A stretch of 64,000 bases of DNA, from NCBI GenBank assembly GCA_042408445.1, contig JBHORC010000006.1, forward strand, positions 62,001 through 126,000, given 5' to 3'. The stretch's first letter is position 1. Each line of letters opens with the position of its first letter. Origin of the DNA: CF-46 sp042408445 (lineage in GTDB: Bacteria > Chloroflexota > Limnocylindria > Limnocylindrales > CSP1-4). Below the pieces are notes generated by a model. That model saw only the letters and a list, made by a program, of their open reading frames with translations. It had not been told where the DNA came from and made no database searches. Positions 1 through 8,377 of the stretch are shown in pieces. A program made the position numbers and the translations under genes.

Positions 1-1625
1 TCTGCGGCATCGTGGATCGTGAGCGAGCCCTCCCACGGCACGGTTTCCCCGGCTGCGTTGACGCTTGCCATCCCGGTCGCCGCGATCGCCCGCCCGCCCA
101 GGACCGGACGCAGCGCGACGTACAGCGCCGCCGGGTCCCAGCGATCGACCATCGCCAGGGTCTGGGGGTCGAAGACGAACACCCCGAGGCTCGGCTGCAT
201 CGGCAGGTTCCCCTGCGCGTTAGGGGAGAAGCCGAGCGCGTAGAGCCGGCTCCCGTCGGGCGCACCGACCAGCTGCGGCAGCGAGAAGAACGACAGGCCG
301 CCGGCGACGGGAACCCATTGCGGCGTCACGCCGCCGATTGGCGCATCGCCGGCTGCCTCCTCGGCGAGCGGGTCGTAGGTCTTCGTGTCCACGGCGCCGG
401 ACCGCGTGTCGATCCGGACCAGCGTCAGCGCCGTCGAGTCCCACAGCCACACCGCTTCGTTCGCCGTGTCCATCAAGGGGTCCGTGTAGTACGCGCTCGT
501 ATCCGGCACGTCGATCCGCCGGCGCAGGGCACCGTCCGGCCCGAGGACCGAAATGTTCCACCTCGCGATCTGCGCGCCGTTGCCGGCGTCACCGGGAATG
601 GCGGAGCAGGCCGCCACGAAGGACGCCGGGCCCAGCCAGCGCATCGCCCCGCAGAACGGCGGCAGGTCGCCGAGACCCGGCGCGACGGTCGGCGTCGTCG
701 GGTCGCCGCCGTCGATCGCGACACGCCAGCCGGCCGCCTCGGTCGGGCCGCTGCCATCCGCCGTCGGAATCTCGAGCGTCCCCCAGACGAACGCCTCGGA
801 GCCTGACGGCGATCGGCTCACGAAGGGACCGAAGACGAACGAGCTCGGCCCGCTGCCGCCGCCGAATGGCGTGGGCGTCGGCGACGGCATCGGCGGCAGC
901 TGCTGCGACCCGAGCGCCAGCCACGGACCGAGCGACGGTCGGACGAGATCGATCGATGCGACCGAGTACGACCACCCGGTCGGCGAGGGCATGGCGACCG
1001 CGAGCAGGGCCGATCGCCCGTCGGCGGCAATGTCGACCGCCGTCTGCGGCCCCTGGTCCACCGTGACGCTCGGCCCGAGCGCTGCGACAACCGTCCGCGA
1101 TTGCTCGCGGCCGTCGCGATCCACCCGGACCACCTGGACGTCCCGGGTCATCGACCCGGTGTCGTACCGGTCGTTCATGCAGACGCAGATCCAGTCATCC
1201 CCGCCTGGCCCGGGGATCATCACGTCGCGCCCGGGTTCCAGGGCGACGCTCGGGACGACGATCCCGGTCGCGAGATCCAGCACGTGGAAGGAGTCCGTCG
1301 CGACCCCGATCCGGCCGTCGATCGTGACGCCCGGCGGCTTGGTCAGCGGGGGGAGCGGCGTTGGCACGATCGGCGTCTCGAAGCCGGCTCGCGTCGGCGA
1401 CGGTGACGGTGACGGAGTCGCCTCCGGTGTCGGCGTGGCGAAGAATGCGACGTCGAAGTTCGGGCGATTGGCAAGCCGGGGGCCGATGAACCCGACCGCG
1501 ACGAGCGCCGCACCCACCAGGAGGACGATCGCGGCGAGCAGCCGCCGACGCCGGTCACGGCCAGCGCCGCCACCGAGCCGATGCGGGACGACGGCAAACC
1601 CCCGATCCGGGCCGCGCTCGCTCAC
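1..1625 (-). CDS. Membrane-anchored propeller-like protein, C-terminus cut by window edge
   Basis: The minus strand is open from a GTG at 1625 to the left edge, giving at least 541 residues. The N-terminus is Arg-rich and cytoplasmic-looking. A hydrophobic helix at about residues 29-48 follows, then a Thr/Pro/Ser linker (about 62-80) and a long extracytoplasmic region with alternating strands and recurring 'VRVD', 'ASIDL' and 'VFVFD' patterns. This resembles a beta-propeller that reads out values, as in TolB or WD-like surface proteins. No catalytic motif was recognised. It is divergent from the threonine aldolase gene with only 75 bases between starts, so both promoters must lie there. The function is unknown; the anchor and linker are seen directly, while the propeller fold is inferred. 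Confidence 0.75.
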   Translation of the reverse strand, partial: MSERGPDRGFAVVPHRLGGGAGRDRRRRLLAAIVLLVGAALVAVGFIGPRLANRPNFDVAFFATPTPEATPSPSPSPTRAGFETPIVPTPLPPLTKPPGVTIDGRIGVATDSFHVLDLATGIVVPSVALEPGRDVMIPGPGGDDWICVCMNDRYDTGSMTRDVQVVRVDRDGREQSRTVVAALGPSVTVDQGPQTAVDIAADGRSALLAVAMPSPTGWSYSVASIDLVRPSLGPWLALGSQQLPPMPSPTPTPFGGGSGPSSFVFGPFVSRSPSGSEAFVWGTLEIPTADGSGPTEAAGWRVAIDGGDPTTPTVAPGLGDLPPFCGAMRWLGPASFVAACSAIPGDAGNGAQIARWNISVLGPDGALRRRIDVPDTSAYYTDPLMDTANEAVWLWDSTALTLVRIDTRSGAVDTKTYDPLAEEAAGDAPIGGVTPQWVPVAGGLSFFSLPQLVGAPDGSRLYALGFSPNAQGNLPMQPSLGVFVFDPQTLAMVDRWDPAALYVALRPVLGGRAIAATGMASVNAAGETVPWEGSLTIHDAA

Positions 1626-1686
1626 GTGGCCACCGTACACCGCGAGCGTTGCCGCGCCGCCGCCGGAGCGTCCGGTCCACCCGACC

Positions 1687-1692
1687 TATACT
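1687..1692 (+). promoter_or_regulatory. -10 element of a probably leaderless promoter for threonine aldolase
   Basis: TATACT ends eight bases before the ATG at 1701, and no ribosome binding site lies between. Transcription would begin at or next to the start codon. The -35 region is not recognisable. Confidence 0.45.
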
Positions 1693-1700
1693 CGCCGCCC

Positions 1701-2825
1701 ATGACCGCGATCGACCTCCGTTCCGACACCGTGACCCACCCGTCGCCTCCGATGCGGGCCGCCATGGCGGCCGCCGAGGTGGGCGATGACGTGTGGCGCG
1801 AGGACCCGACCGTGAACGCGCTCGAGGAGCGCGCAGCGGAGCTGCTGGGCAAGGAGGCGGGGCTGTTCGTCTCGTCGGGGACGATGGGCAACCTCGTGTC
1901 ATTGATGGCCCACGTCCCGCGCGGCGGCGAGATCATCGCCGGCGCCCAGAGCCACATCGTCCGGGACGAGGCGGCGGGCCATGCCGTCGTCGTCGGAGCG
2001 AGCGTCCTCCAGCTGCGCGACCGACCGGACGGAACCCTGGATGACGACGAGATCCGGGCGGCGTTCCGGGATCCGGCGGACCCGCACGAGCCGATCACGA
2101 GCCTCGTCGCCATCGAGAACGCCCACAGCCATTCCGGAAACCAGCCGATCGGCGTCGCGGCGACGGCGCGGATCGCCGCGATCGCCCACGAGCGCGGCGT
2201 GCCGCTCCACGTCGACGGGGCACGCTTCTTCAACGCCGCGGTCGCCCTCGGCGTATCGCCGTCGGAGCTGGCCGCGCCCGCGGATTCGGTCACGTTCTGC
2301 CTCTCGAAGGGGCTCGCCTGCCCGGCGGGCTCGGTCGTCGTGGGTCCGGTCGCATTCATCGAACGGGCGCGTCGCGCCCGGAAGCTGCTCGGCGGCGGCA
2401 TGCGCCAGGCCGGCGTGCTTGCGGCAGCCGGACTGATCGCGCTGCAGGACGGCGACGCGGGGATGATCGACCGGCTCGCCGATGACCACGCCGCCGCTCG
2501 CCGGCTCGCCGAGCGTCTGGCGGCCGTTCCGGGCGTGCGATCGCCGGGCGACATCGCCCAGCCGGGGGCCGACGACGAGCCGCTCGATCCGGAGCGAACG
2601 ACGACAAACTTCGTCCTGTTCCGGGTCGCGGCCGATCGCCGCGACTTCCTGCGAGCGGCCGAGGCACGCGGCCTCCGTCTCGATGCCTACCCGCACGGCC
2701 AGATCCGCGCGGCGACGCACTACGGCGTGAGCGAAGGCGACGTGGACCGGGCGGCCGCAATCATCCAGGCGGCGCTCGAAGCGGTGGGCAGCCGGCAGCC
2801 GGTCGCGGCCGGGAGCCCCGCGTGA
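1701..2825 (+). CDS. ltaE: Low-specificity L-threonine aldolase
   Basis: This PLP enzyme of fold type I splits threonine or allo-threonine into glycine and acetaldehyde. The 374-residue protein opens with the family signature 'IDLRSDTVTHPS'. It has the 'GDDVWREDPTVNALE' segment and the substrate-side 'HVDGARFFNAAV' motif. The PLP lysine is K203 in 'CLSKGLACPAGS'. Length and motif spacing match bacterial LtaE. The open frame extends upstream, but the ATG at 1701 fits the family N-terminus and sits just after a -10 box. Its TGA overlaps the GTG of the next gene (GTGA), so the two are probably co-translated. It was told apart from tryptophanase-type relatives by the SKGL-CP-GS motif. Confidence 0.93.
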   Translation: MTAIDLRSDTVTHPSPPMRAAMAAAEVGDDVWREDPTVNALEERAAELLGKEAGLFVSSGTMGNLVSLMAHVPRGGEIIAGAQSHIVRDEAAGHAVVVGASVLQLRDRPDGTLDDDEIRAAFRDPADPHEPITSLVAIENAHSHSGNQPIGVAATARIAAIAHERGVPLHVDGARFFNAAVALGVSPSELAAPADSVTFCLSKGLACPAGSVVVGPVAFIERARRARKLLGGGMRQAGVLAAAGLIALQDGDAGMIDRLADDHAAARRLAERLAAVPGVRSPGDIAQPGADDEPLDPERTTTNFVLFRVAADRRDFLRAAEARGLRLDAYPHGQIRAATHYGVSEGDVDRAAAIIQAALEAVGSRQPVAAGSPA

Positions 2826-4621
2826 CCGACCGCCTGGACGACGTCACCCTCACCCGCCCGGAGCCGGCCGCCCAGCCCGGCCCGCTCGACGACCGCTTCT
2901 ACGAGCTCGTCGAGTCGCACTTCCGGACCCTGATCCGCCAGAACCCGCTCCTCGGCACCTACCTCGGGATCCACACGGAGGATCACCGGCTGGGCGACGG
3001 CAGCCGCGACACCGTGCTGGGCGACCTCGAGTCCGAGCGCCGGCACCTGGCCGCGGTCGAGGCGCTCGATCCGGACGGCCTCTCGGCGGAGGTTCGCTTC
3101 GAGCGCGATGTCGAGCTCCACAACACGCGGCGCTCGATCTTCGACACCGCCGAGGTCCGGACCTGGGAGCGCCGCTCGACCGCCCTCGACCTCGTCGGCG
3201 ACAGCCTGTTCCTCGTGTTCGCCCAGGACTACGCGCCGCTCGAGGAGCGCCTGGCCGCGATCGCCGGCCGCCTGGCGGCCGTGCCGCAGTTCCTGCAGGA
3301 GTCGAAGACGCGGGCGGTCGTGCCGCAGGTGCGCGCCTGGCAGCTGCTGGAGATCGAGTCCGCCGCGGACCTGCCGGGCTTCTTCGGCGAGATCGTCAGC
3401 GCCGGAACGGACCTGCCGGACGCCGAACGGCGGCGCCTCGAGGCGGCCGCCGACACCGCTCGAGCCGCGATCGCGGAGTACGGGACGTGGCTGAAGGAGA
3501 CACTCGAGGGCGGCACGGACGACTGGGCGCTCGGCGGCGAGCGCTACGACGAGCTCGTCTCGCTTCGCGCGTTCGACGGCCTGGACGCCGACGCCATCCT
3601 CGAGATCGGCGAGGACCAGCTCGAGATGCAGAAGGCCGCCCGGATCCGGGCCGCTGCCGAGATCGACGACCACGCCGACGAGGCCGCCGTCATCGACCGC
3701 CTGAAGTCCGACCACCCGGCGACGTTCGAGGAGGCGCTCGCCGGCTATCGCGACGTGATGCTCCGGTCGCGCCAGTACCTGATCGACCACGAGATCGTGA
3801 CCGTGCCGGACGACGAGCGGATCGACGTCGTCGAGACGCCCGAGTATCTCCGGAACGTCATCCCGTTCGCGGCCTACTTCTCGCCGCCGAAGTTCGACCC
3901 GAACCCCAAGGGCATCTACATCGTGACGCCGTCGGTCGGCAACGACCCGAACGCGATGCGCGAGCACAACTGGAGCTCGATCAGCAACACGAGCATCCAC
4001 GAGGCCTACCCGGGCCACCATCTCCAGCTCCACGTCGCGAACAGCCATCCGTCGCTGTCGCGGCTCCTCGTCGACGCTCCGGAGTTCGTCGAGGGCTGGG
4101 GGATGTATTCCGAGCAGATGATGCGGGAGCAGGGCTTCGACGCGGCCCCGAACTTCCGGCTCAACATGCACACGGACGCGATCTGGCGAGCGTGCCGGAT
4201 CATCCTCGACGTCCGGATGCACCGCGGCGAGATCTCGATCGAGGACGCGACGCGCTACCTCGTCGCCGAGACGAGCTTCGAGGAGGCGAACGCCCACGCC
4301 GAGGTCCGGCGGTACACCTACACGCCGACGTACCAGCTGTCGTACCTGCTCGGCAAGGTGCTGCTCCTCCAGCTCCGGGCGGACGAGCAGGCGCGGCTCG
4401 GCGCGGCGTTCTCGCTCCGCGACTTCCACGACACGCTCCTCCGGAACGGGTCGCTGCCGATCAGCTTCCATCGCCGGCTGCTCCGCGAGCGGCTCGCGGC
4501 GGACGCAGCGGGTCAGGCGGGTGCCGCGGGCCCTGCCGGCCAGGGCCGGCCGGCGGCGGGCCGCGATTCCGCGGATCGCTCGAACGGCGGCAGCGGCGGC
4601 GCCCGCGCCGCACGGACCTGA
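2822..4621 (+). CDS. DUF885 family protein, probable zinc peptidase
   Basis: This 599-residue protein belongs to the DUF885 family, thought to be gluzincin-like metallopeptidases, many of which are secreted or cytosolic. The hallmark 'HEAYPGHHLQ' (about residues 393-402) would supply the zinc-binding His and catalytic Glu; a downstream 'FVEGWGMYSEQM' segment provides the second Glu. No signal peptide is visible, so it is probably cytoplasmic. The last 45 residues are an Ala/Gly/Arg-rich tail that looks dispensable. The GTG start overlaps the aldolase stop by four bases. The substrate is unknown and the peptidase role comes from the family motif only. Confidence 0.88.
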   Translation: MTDRLDDVTLTRPEPAAQPGPLDDRFYELVESHFRTLIRQNPLLGTYLGIHTEDHRLGDGSRDTVLGDLESERRHLAAVEALDPDGLSAEVRFERDVELHNTRRSIFDTAEVRTWERRSTALDLVGDSLFLVFAQDYAPLEERLAAIAGRLAAVPQFLQESKTRAVVPQVRAWQLLEIESAADLPGFFGEIVSAGTDLPDAERRRLEAAADTARAAIAEYGTWLKETLEGGTDDWALGGERYDELVSLRAFDGLDADAILEIGEDQLEMQKAARIRAAAEIDDHADEAAVIDRLKSDHPATFEEALAGYRDVMLRSRQYLIDHEIVTVPDDERIDVVETPEYLRNVIPFAAYFSPPKFDPNPKGIYIVTPSVGNDPNAMREHNWSSISNTSIHEAYPGHHLQLHVANSHPSLSRLLVDAPEFVEGWGMYSEQMMREQGFDAAPNFRLNMHTDAIWRACRIILDVRMHRGEISIEDATRYLVAETSFEEANAHAEVRRYTYTPTYQLSYLLGKVLLLQLRADEQARLGAAFSLRDFHDTLLRNGSLPISFHRRLLRERLAADAAGQAGAAGPAGQGRPAAGRDSADRSNGGSGGARAART

Positions 4622-4634
4622 CGCGATCCGGCGC

Positions 4635-5342
4635 GTGCAGGTCATCCCCTCGATCGACCTCGACAAGGGCCGGTCCCGCGTCGTGTTCTGGCCGGGCGCC
4701 TCGACGGGCGTCGGCGCACCGACGGACCGGCCGGACCGGATCGCCGAGCAGTTCGTCGCGAGCGGCGCGCGGCTCATCCATCTCGTCGACTTCGGTGGCG
4801 CCCGATCCGGCCGTCCCGAGAATCTCGAGGTCGTCGGCACCATCGCCTCGCGCGTCGCGGTCCCGCTGCAGCTCGCTGGCGGCGTTGACACGGCGGACGG
4901 GATCCGGCTCGCCTTTGCGGCCGGCGCGACGCGCGTCGTGACGTCGATGGCCGTCGCAGACGACCCGGAGGCGCTCGATGCCGCGCTGGCCGTCGCGGGT
5001 GCCTGGCTCGCGGTCGGTCTCGATCCACGGCCGGAGCGTCTCGCGGCCTTTCCGTGGCACCGGGCGGGCTCCGCGACGCCGACCCTTGCCGGCGTCGTCG
5101 GGGAGCTGGCGGACCGCGGCGTGACGCGGTTCGTGCTGGCCCACGGGGGCCGACAGCCGGACCTTGCCGCGCTCGGCCCGATCATCGCGCGAGGCGACAT
5201 CGACGTCCTGATCGCCGGCGGTGCCACGGATCTCGACGGGCTGCGGCGGCTCCGCGATGCCGGCGTCGCGGGCGTGATCCTCGGCGAGGCGCTCCTCTCG
5301 GGCGCGATCGAGTTCTCTGCTGCACTGGAGGCCGCTGCGTGA
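4635..5342 (+). CDS. hisA: HisA-like phosphoribosyl isomerase (TIM barrel)
   Basis: The 235-residue barrel resembles HisA, which isomerises ProFAR to PRFAR in histidine synthesis. The GTG at 4635 places the first catalytic Asp at D8 ('IPSIDLDKG') and the second at D130 ('AVGLDPRPE'), the positions expected in HisA. Both phosphate-binding loops are visible: 'LAGGVDTADGI' and 'IAGGATDLDGL', with a terminal 'GVILGEAL'. The loop after D8 is not the usual 'GKVVRL', so the enzyme is divergent. No other histidine gene is nearby. It starts 13 bases after the DUF885 gene and probably belongs to the same operon. A related isomerase of unknown substrate is the main alternative. Confidence 0.75.
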   Translation: MQVIPSIDLDKGRSRVVFWPGASTGVGAPTDRPDRIAEQFVASGARLIHLVDFGGARSGRPENLEVVGTIASRVAVPLQLAGGVDTADGIRLAFAAGATRVVTSMAVADDPEALDAALAVAGAWLAVGLDPRPERLAAFPWHRAGSATPTLAGVVGELADRGVTRFVLAHGGRQPDLAALGPIIARGDIDVLIAGGATDLDGLRRLRDAGVAGVILGEALLSGAIEFSAALEAAA

Positions 5343-5358
5343 CCGCGACGCCCGCCCG

Positions 5359-6552
5359 ATGACCGACGACCGACGCCGCGGACGGCGTGACACCCGCGAT
5401 CGCGGGCGCAGCGCCGGGCGAGGCTCCGGGCCGGCGGACGGCCCGATCCCGGGGTACGACCTCTACGCGGTGCTCGGCGTCCGGCCGGAGGCGACGCACC
5501 AGGAGATCCTCGAGGCCGCGTCCGGCATGGACGGCCGCCTCCGGACCGCTGCGGCGAAGGACCGGCCCGGTGCCACGGCACGGCTGAAGCGCGTCAACGT
5601 CGCCCGCCACTGGCTGACCGACCCCACGCGGCGACGGACCTACGACGCGGCACGCTCCGGGGCCGCGGCCGGTGGTGCCTCGACGGCCGGCGGCAGGCGC
5701 GTCCGGGCGCGGGTCGGCGCCGGCAGCGCGACGCGGCGCGGCTCGACCGGGAGCAGCGGCCTCCTGAGCCGCCCCCTGACCTGGATCGGCGCGGCCGCGG
5801 TCGTCCTGATCGCGGGGTTTCTCGTGCTCGGACCGGGCGGTCTCGGCGGCACCGGCGCTTCAGCCAGCGGGTCGCCGTCGTCGGGAGCGGGAGGCTCGGC
5901 GGGCGCGGGTGGCATCCCGGCCGGCTGCCCCACTGCGCAGCCGCCCGCCGCTCCCAAGGGTCAGCAGGAGCTCGCGACGATCGCGACGACGAAGGGCACG
6001 ATCGAGGTGACGCTCGTCGCCGACCTCTCGCCGATCGCGGTCGGCAACTTCACGGCGCTGGCCCAGTGCGGCTATTACGACGGTGTCGTCTTCCACCGGG
6101 TCGTCCCGAACTTCGTCATCCAGGGCGGCGACGGCCAGTACGGTCGCATCTCCAGCTACAGCGCGAGCCGCGTCGGTTCCGGCGGGCCCGGATACGCGAT
6201 CCAGGACGAGCCAGTGACGACGACCTACCGGCGCGGGACGGTCGCCATGGCGCGAACCTCGCAGCCGAATTCGGCCGACGCCCAGTTCTTCATCGTCCTC
6301 TCGGACGACGCGCAGGGCTCGCTCCAGAGCGCGAACACCTACCAGATCATCGGCTCGGTCACGAAGGGGATGGACGTCGTGGATGCGATCGCCGCCGCGG
6401 CGGACGCCGAGAAGCCCAGTCAGCCGGTGGCGATGACATCGGTGAAGATCAGTCCCACAGCCGCGGCGTCCGGAGCGCCGTCGAGCGCCGGCCCCAGCGC
6501 TTCTTCGATCGCCTCGAGCCCGTCGGCATCGACCGCCGCCAGCCCCCGTTGA
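5359..6552 (+). CDS. J-like domain, transmembrane anchor and cyclophilin PPIase fusion
   Basis: The 397-residue protein has three parts. Residues about 32-97 resemble a J domain ('YDLYAVLGV', then 'LTDPTRRRTYDAA') but lack the HPD tripeptide needed to stimulate DnaK; 'AKDRPG' stands in that loop. A hydrophobic helix follows at about 139-160, then a Ser/Gly linker. From about 203 there is a complete cyclophilin domain with 'FHRVVPNFVIQGGD', carrying the catalytic Arg and the expected Phe and Gln. The topology would put the J-like part inside and the prolyl isomerase outside the membrane. A second cyclophilin gene follows 16 bases later. The fold assignment is firm for the PPIase and tentative for the J part. 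Confidence 0.85.
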   Translation: MTDDRRRGRRDTRDRGRSAGRGSGPADGPIPGYDLYAVLGVRPEATHQEILEAASGMDGRLRTAAAKDRPGATARLKRVNVARHWLTDPTRRRTYDAARSGAAAGGASTAGGRRVRARVGAGSATRRGSTGSSGLLSRPLTWIGAAAVVLIAGFLVLGPGGLGGTGASASGSPSSGAGGSAGAGGIPAGCPTAQPPAAPKGQQELATIATTKGTIEVTLVADLSPIAVGNFTALAQCGYYDGVVFHRVVPNFVIQGGDGQYGRISSYSASRVGSGGPGYAIQDEPVTTTYRRGTVAMARTSQPNSADAQFFIVLSDDAQGSLQSANTYQIIGSVTKGMDVVDAIAAAADAEKPSQPVAMTSVKISPTAAASGAPSSAGPSASSIASSPSASTAASPR

Positions 6553-6568
6553 ACCAGGAGGACCAACC

Positions 6569-7060
6569 ATGACGAGCGTCACGATCTCCACCGAGAAGGG
6601 CGACATCGACGTCGACCTGTTCACGAACGACGCCCCGAAGGCGGCCCAGAACTTCGTCGACCTGGCCCGGAAGGGCTTCTACGACGACGTGATCTTCCAC
6701 CGCGTCATCCCGGGCTTCGTCGCCCAGGCGGGTGATGGCGAGCACGGCAAGAAGTCGTCGCTGAACTCCGGCCGGGTCGGCACCGGTGGCCCCGGCTACA
6801 AGTTCGAGGACGAGCCGGTCAAGGGCGACTACGTCCGCGGCGCGCTCGCGATGGCGAACTCGGGGCCGAACACGAACGGCAGCCAGTTCTTCATCTGCCA
6901 CCAGGACCTGACGGGCAAGCTCCCGAAGAACTACACGCTCTTCGGTCAGGTCACGAAGGGAATGGATGTCGTCGACCAGATCGTCGGCGCGCCGAGGAAC
7001 AGCCGGGACCTGCCGGACGAACCCGTGGCGATCACCGGCATCACAGTTCACGAGGACTGA
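6569..7060 (+). CDS. Cytosolic cyclophilin-type peptidyl-prolyl isomerase
   Basis: This stand-alone 163-residue cyclophilin catalyses cis-trans isomerisation of prolyl bonds. It has 'FHRVIPGFVAQAGD' with the catalytic Arg and 'NTNGSQFFICHQDL', close to the bacterial PpiB pattern. It has no signal peptide or anchor, unlike its upstream neighbour, so the pair covers both sides of the membrane. An 'AGGAGG' ribosome binding site lies seven bases before the ATG. About 40% of positions look shared with the upstream PPIase domain by eye, suggesting a tandem duplication; this was not computed. Confidence 0.93.
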   Translation: MTSVTISTEKGDIDVDLFTNDAPKAAQNFVDLARKGFYDDVIFHRVIPGFVAQAGDGEHGKKSSLNSGRVGTGGPGYKFEDEPVKGDYVRGALAMANSGPNTNGSQFFICHQDLTGKLPKNYTLFGQVTKGMDVVDQIVGAPRNSRDLPDEPVAITGITVHED

Positions 7061-7168
7061 CCCGCCCGTCGTGCACGGTTTCGCGGCCTCCCGGGGAGCA
7101 CCGCAATGGAGCCGCAACGCCCGCGCAACGAACGTTAAGGAATTTACACCACGACCTGCATCAAAACC

Positions 7169-7242
7169 CTTGGCTTTCGAGGGGGGCGCGAGTAGCATCA
7201 GCCATGCGCTGCTGAGTCAGCCAAGCTGCCCCAGCACCAAGG
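7169..7242 (+). ncRNA. Possible structured leader or small RNA with alternative pairing
   Basis: CTTGGCT (7169-7175) pairs perfectly with AGCCAAG (7219-7225), enclosing a second helix, AGTAGC (7191-7196) with GCTGCT (7208-7213). The same left arm can instead pair as CCTTGG (7168-7173) with CCAAGG (7237-7242). Two exclusive states are the usual layout of an attenuator or riboswitch. No known class was matched, and transcription is not shown. Confidence 0.25.
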
Positions 7243-7343
7243 TCATGGGTAGGTAGGGTCAGGGTAGTCGGTTCAGCCGACGTGATAGATGCCCTTGGCG
7301 CGTGGCGGGCGTCCGGTTCGCCGGACTTTCACCGGGACAGCAT

Positions 7344-7371
7344 CGAGGCGGCTCCTCCGGGAGCCGCCTCG
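7344..7371 (+). terminator. Strong 11-bp hairpin, possible terminator
   Basis: CGAGGCGGCTC (7344-7354) and GAGCCGCCTCG (7361-7371) form a perfect 11-bp stem with a six-base loop. No T-run follows, so a classical intrinsic terminator is doubtful. Attenuation or mRNA processing upstream of the GntR gene is also possible. Confidence 0.4.
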
Positions 7372-7515
7372 AACCTTGTCCGGGACCTGATCAGCGGTTG
7401 CTTCCGGCGCGCGACCCCCCAAGCCTGGCCGGAGGGCGCCCGCAGGTGTCTCCCGACGCCCGGTCGCCGTGCCATCATCACGCCCCATGATCCTCCCTGA
7501 ACGCGGCGTCGCCTG

Positions 7516-8256
7516 ATGGCCGGCGGACGCGGCCGGCCGCTCCTCGCCGAGGTCGTGCGCAGCGAGCTGAAGCGGGCGATTCTCGGCGGCGAGTTCGCGG
7601 TCGGCTCCAAGCTGCCGAACGAGGATCGGCTCTGCGAGCGGTTCGGGGTGAGCCGGGTCACGGTCCGCGAGGCGGTTCGCGGCCTGATCGAGGACGGTCT
7701 CGTCATCCGGAAGCACGGCTCCGGGACGTACGTGACCCGGCGGCCGCTGCTCCAGAACTCCCTCGACACGAACTTCAGCTACACGGACTACATCGAGTCC
7801 TCGGGTCTGCGCGCCGGCCGGAAGCTCATCGGCACGCGGACGTTCGGGGCGACCGAGGAGATCGCGACGATTCTCGGCATTCCGGTGGGCGCGCCCGTCG
7901 TCGAGGTTCGTCGGATCCGGACCGCCGACCGGCGACCCGCGATCTATTCGGTGGACCTCGTCCCCGCAGAGCTGGTCGGCGCGAATGTCGGCCGGGACGA
8001 GCTCGCGGGTTCGCTCTACAGGATCCTGACGGCCGCGGATCACCCGATCGCCCACGCGGAGGCCGTCCTCTCGCCGACGATCGCGGATCGCGACCTGGCC
8101 GGGCTGCTGGACGTCGTGCCCGGGACGCCGCTCCAGTTCCTCCACCAGATCGATTTCGACGAGGGCGGCCGAGCCGTGATGGTGTCCGACGAATGGCACG
8201 TTCCGTCGGTCATGGAGCTGCGGGTGTATCGCCGGGGTCCCGGGCCGGTCGCCTGA
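7516..8256 (+). CDS. GntR family regulator with UTRA domain
   Basis: The 246-residue protein has an N-terminal winged helix (about 8-75; 'LPNEDRLCERFGVSRVTVREAV') and a C-terminal UTRA effector domain (about 90-240), the HutC subfamily layout. Such regulators usually repress a nearby catabolic operon until a sugar or amino-sugar phosphate binds the UTRA pocket. It lies just upstream of an FGGY kinase operon whose promoter carries an inverted repeat at the expected start of transcription, the likely target. No strong ribosome binding site precedes the ATG. The ligand is unknown. Confidence 0.9.
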   Translation: MAGGRGRPLLAEVVRSELKRAILGGEFAVGSKLPNEDRLCERFGVSRVTVREAVRGLIEDGLVIRKHGSGTYVTRRPLLQNSLDTNFSYTDYIESSGLRAGRKLIGTRTFGATEEIATILGIPVGAPVVEVRRIRTADRRPAIYSVDLVPAELVGANVGRDELAGSLYRILTAADHPIAHAEAVLSPTIADRDLAGLLDVVPGTPLQFLHQIDFDEGGRAVMVSDEWHVPSVMELRVYRRGPGPVA

Positions 8257-8312
8257 GGGCTCGCGCCCGCGGGCTCGGTTCGTCGCGTCCGACCCGGCGG
8301 CCACTCGGTCCC

Positions 8313-8342
8313 TTGACGAGGGACTCGGCCCGTCTCTACGAT
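8313..8342 (+). promoter_or_regulatory. Promoter of the sugar kinase operon
   Basis: TTGACG (8313-8318) and TACGAT (8337-8342) are separated by 18 bases, a good housekeeping-sigma match. The predicted start of transcription at about 8349 falls inside the inverted repeat 8343-8357. Confidence 0.6.
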
Positions 8343-8357
8343 AGTCATATTACGACT
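8343..8357 (+). promoter_or_regulatory. Candidate GntR operator over the transcription start
   Basis: AGTCATATTACGACT is an imperfect palindrome in which six of seven base pairs match. It lies directly after the -10 box, so a bound repressor would block initiation. Assignment to the adjacent GntR protein is by position. Confidence 0.45.
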
Positions 8358-8377
8358 CTGGTGTTGGAGGGCGCACC

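Larger units (their letters stand above)
7061..7515. other. 455-base non-coding gap with hairpins
   Basis: No credible gene was found here. The left part (7130-7170) is clearly more A/T-rich than its surroundings. The middle contains mutually exclusive inverted repeats (7169-7242), and the right part a strong perfect hairpin (7344-7371). It separates the cyclophilin operon from the GntR-led catabolic unit. Confidence 0.6.

Noticed and set aside
553..1704. Plus-strand frame of 383 codons at the left edge
   Set aside because: The opposite strand encodes a coherent anchored protein with signal/anchor helix and linker; the plus frame has no domain pattern.
2720..5581. Very long open frame on the minus strand (about 950 codons)
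   Set aside because: It lies antisense to threonine aldolase, DUF885, HisA-like and the J-like/PPIase genes, which all have clear family motifs. Its translation is Arg/Asp/Val-rich without domains, a typical high-GC shadow.
7240..7275. GGTAGGTAG resembling part of a c-di-GMP-I (GEMM) riboswitch
   Set aside because: The conserved GCAAA and tetraloop-receptor elements are missing.
7344..7371. Hairpin as a certain intrinsic terminator
   Set aside because: No T-tract follows, so it is listed only as a possible terminator.
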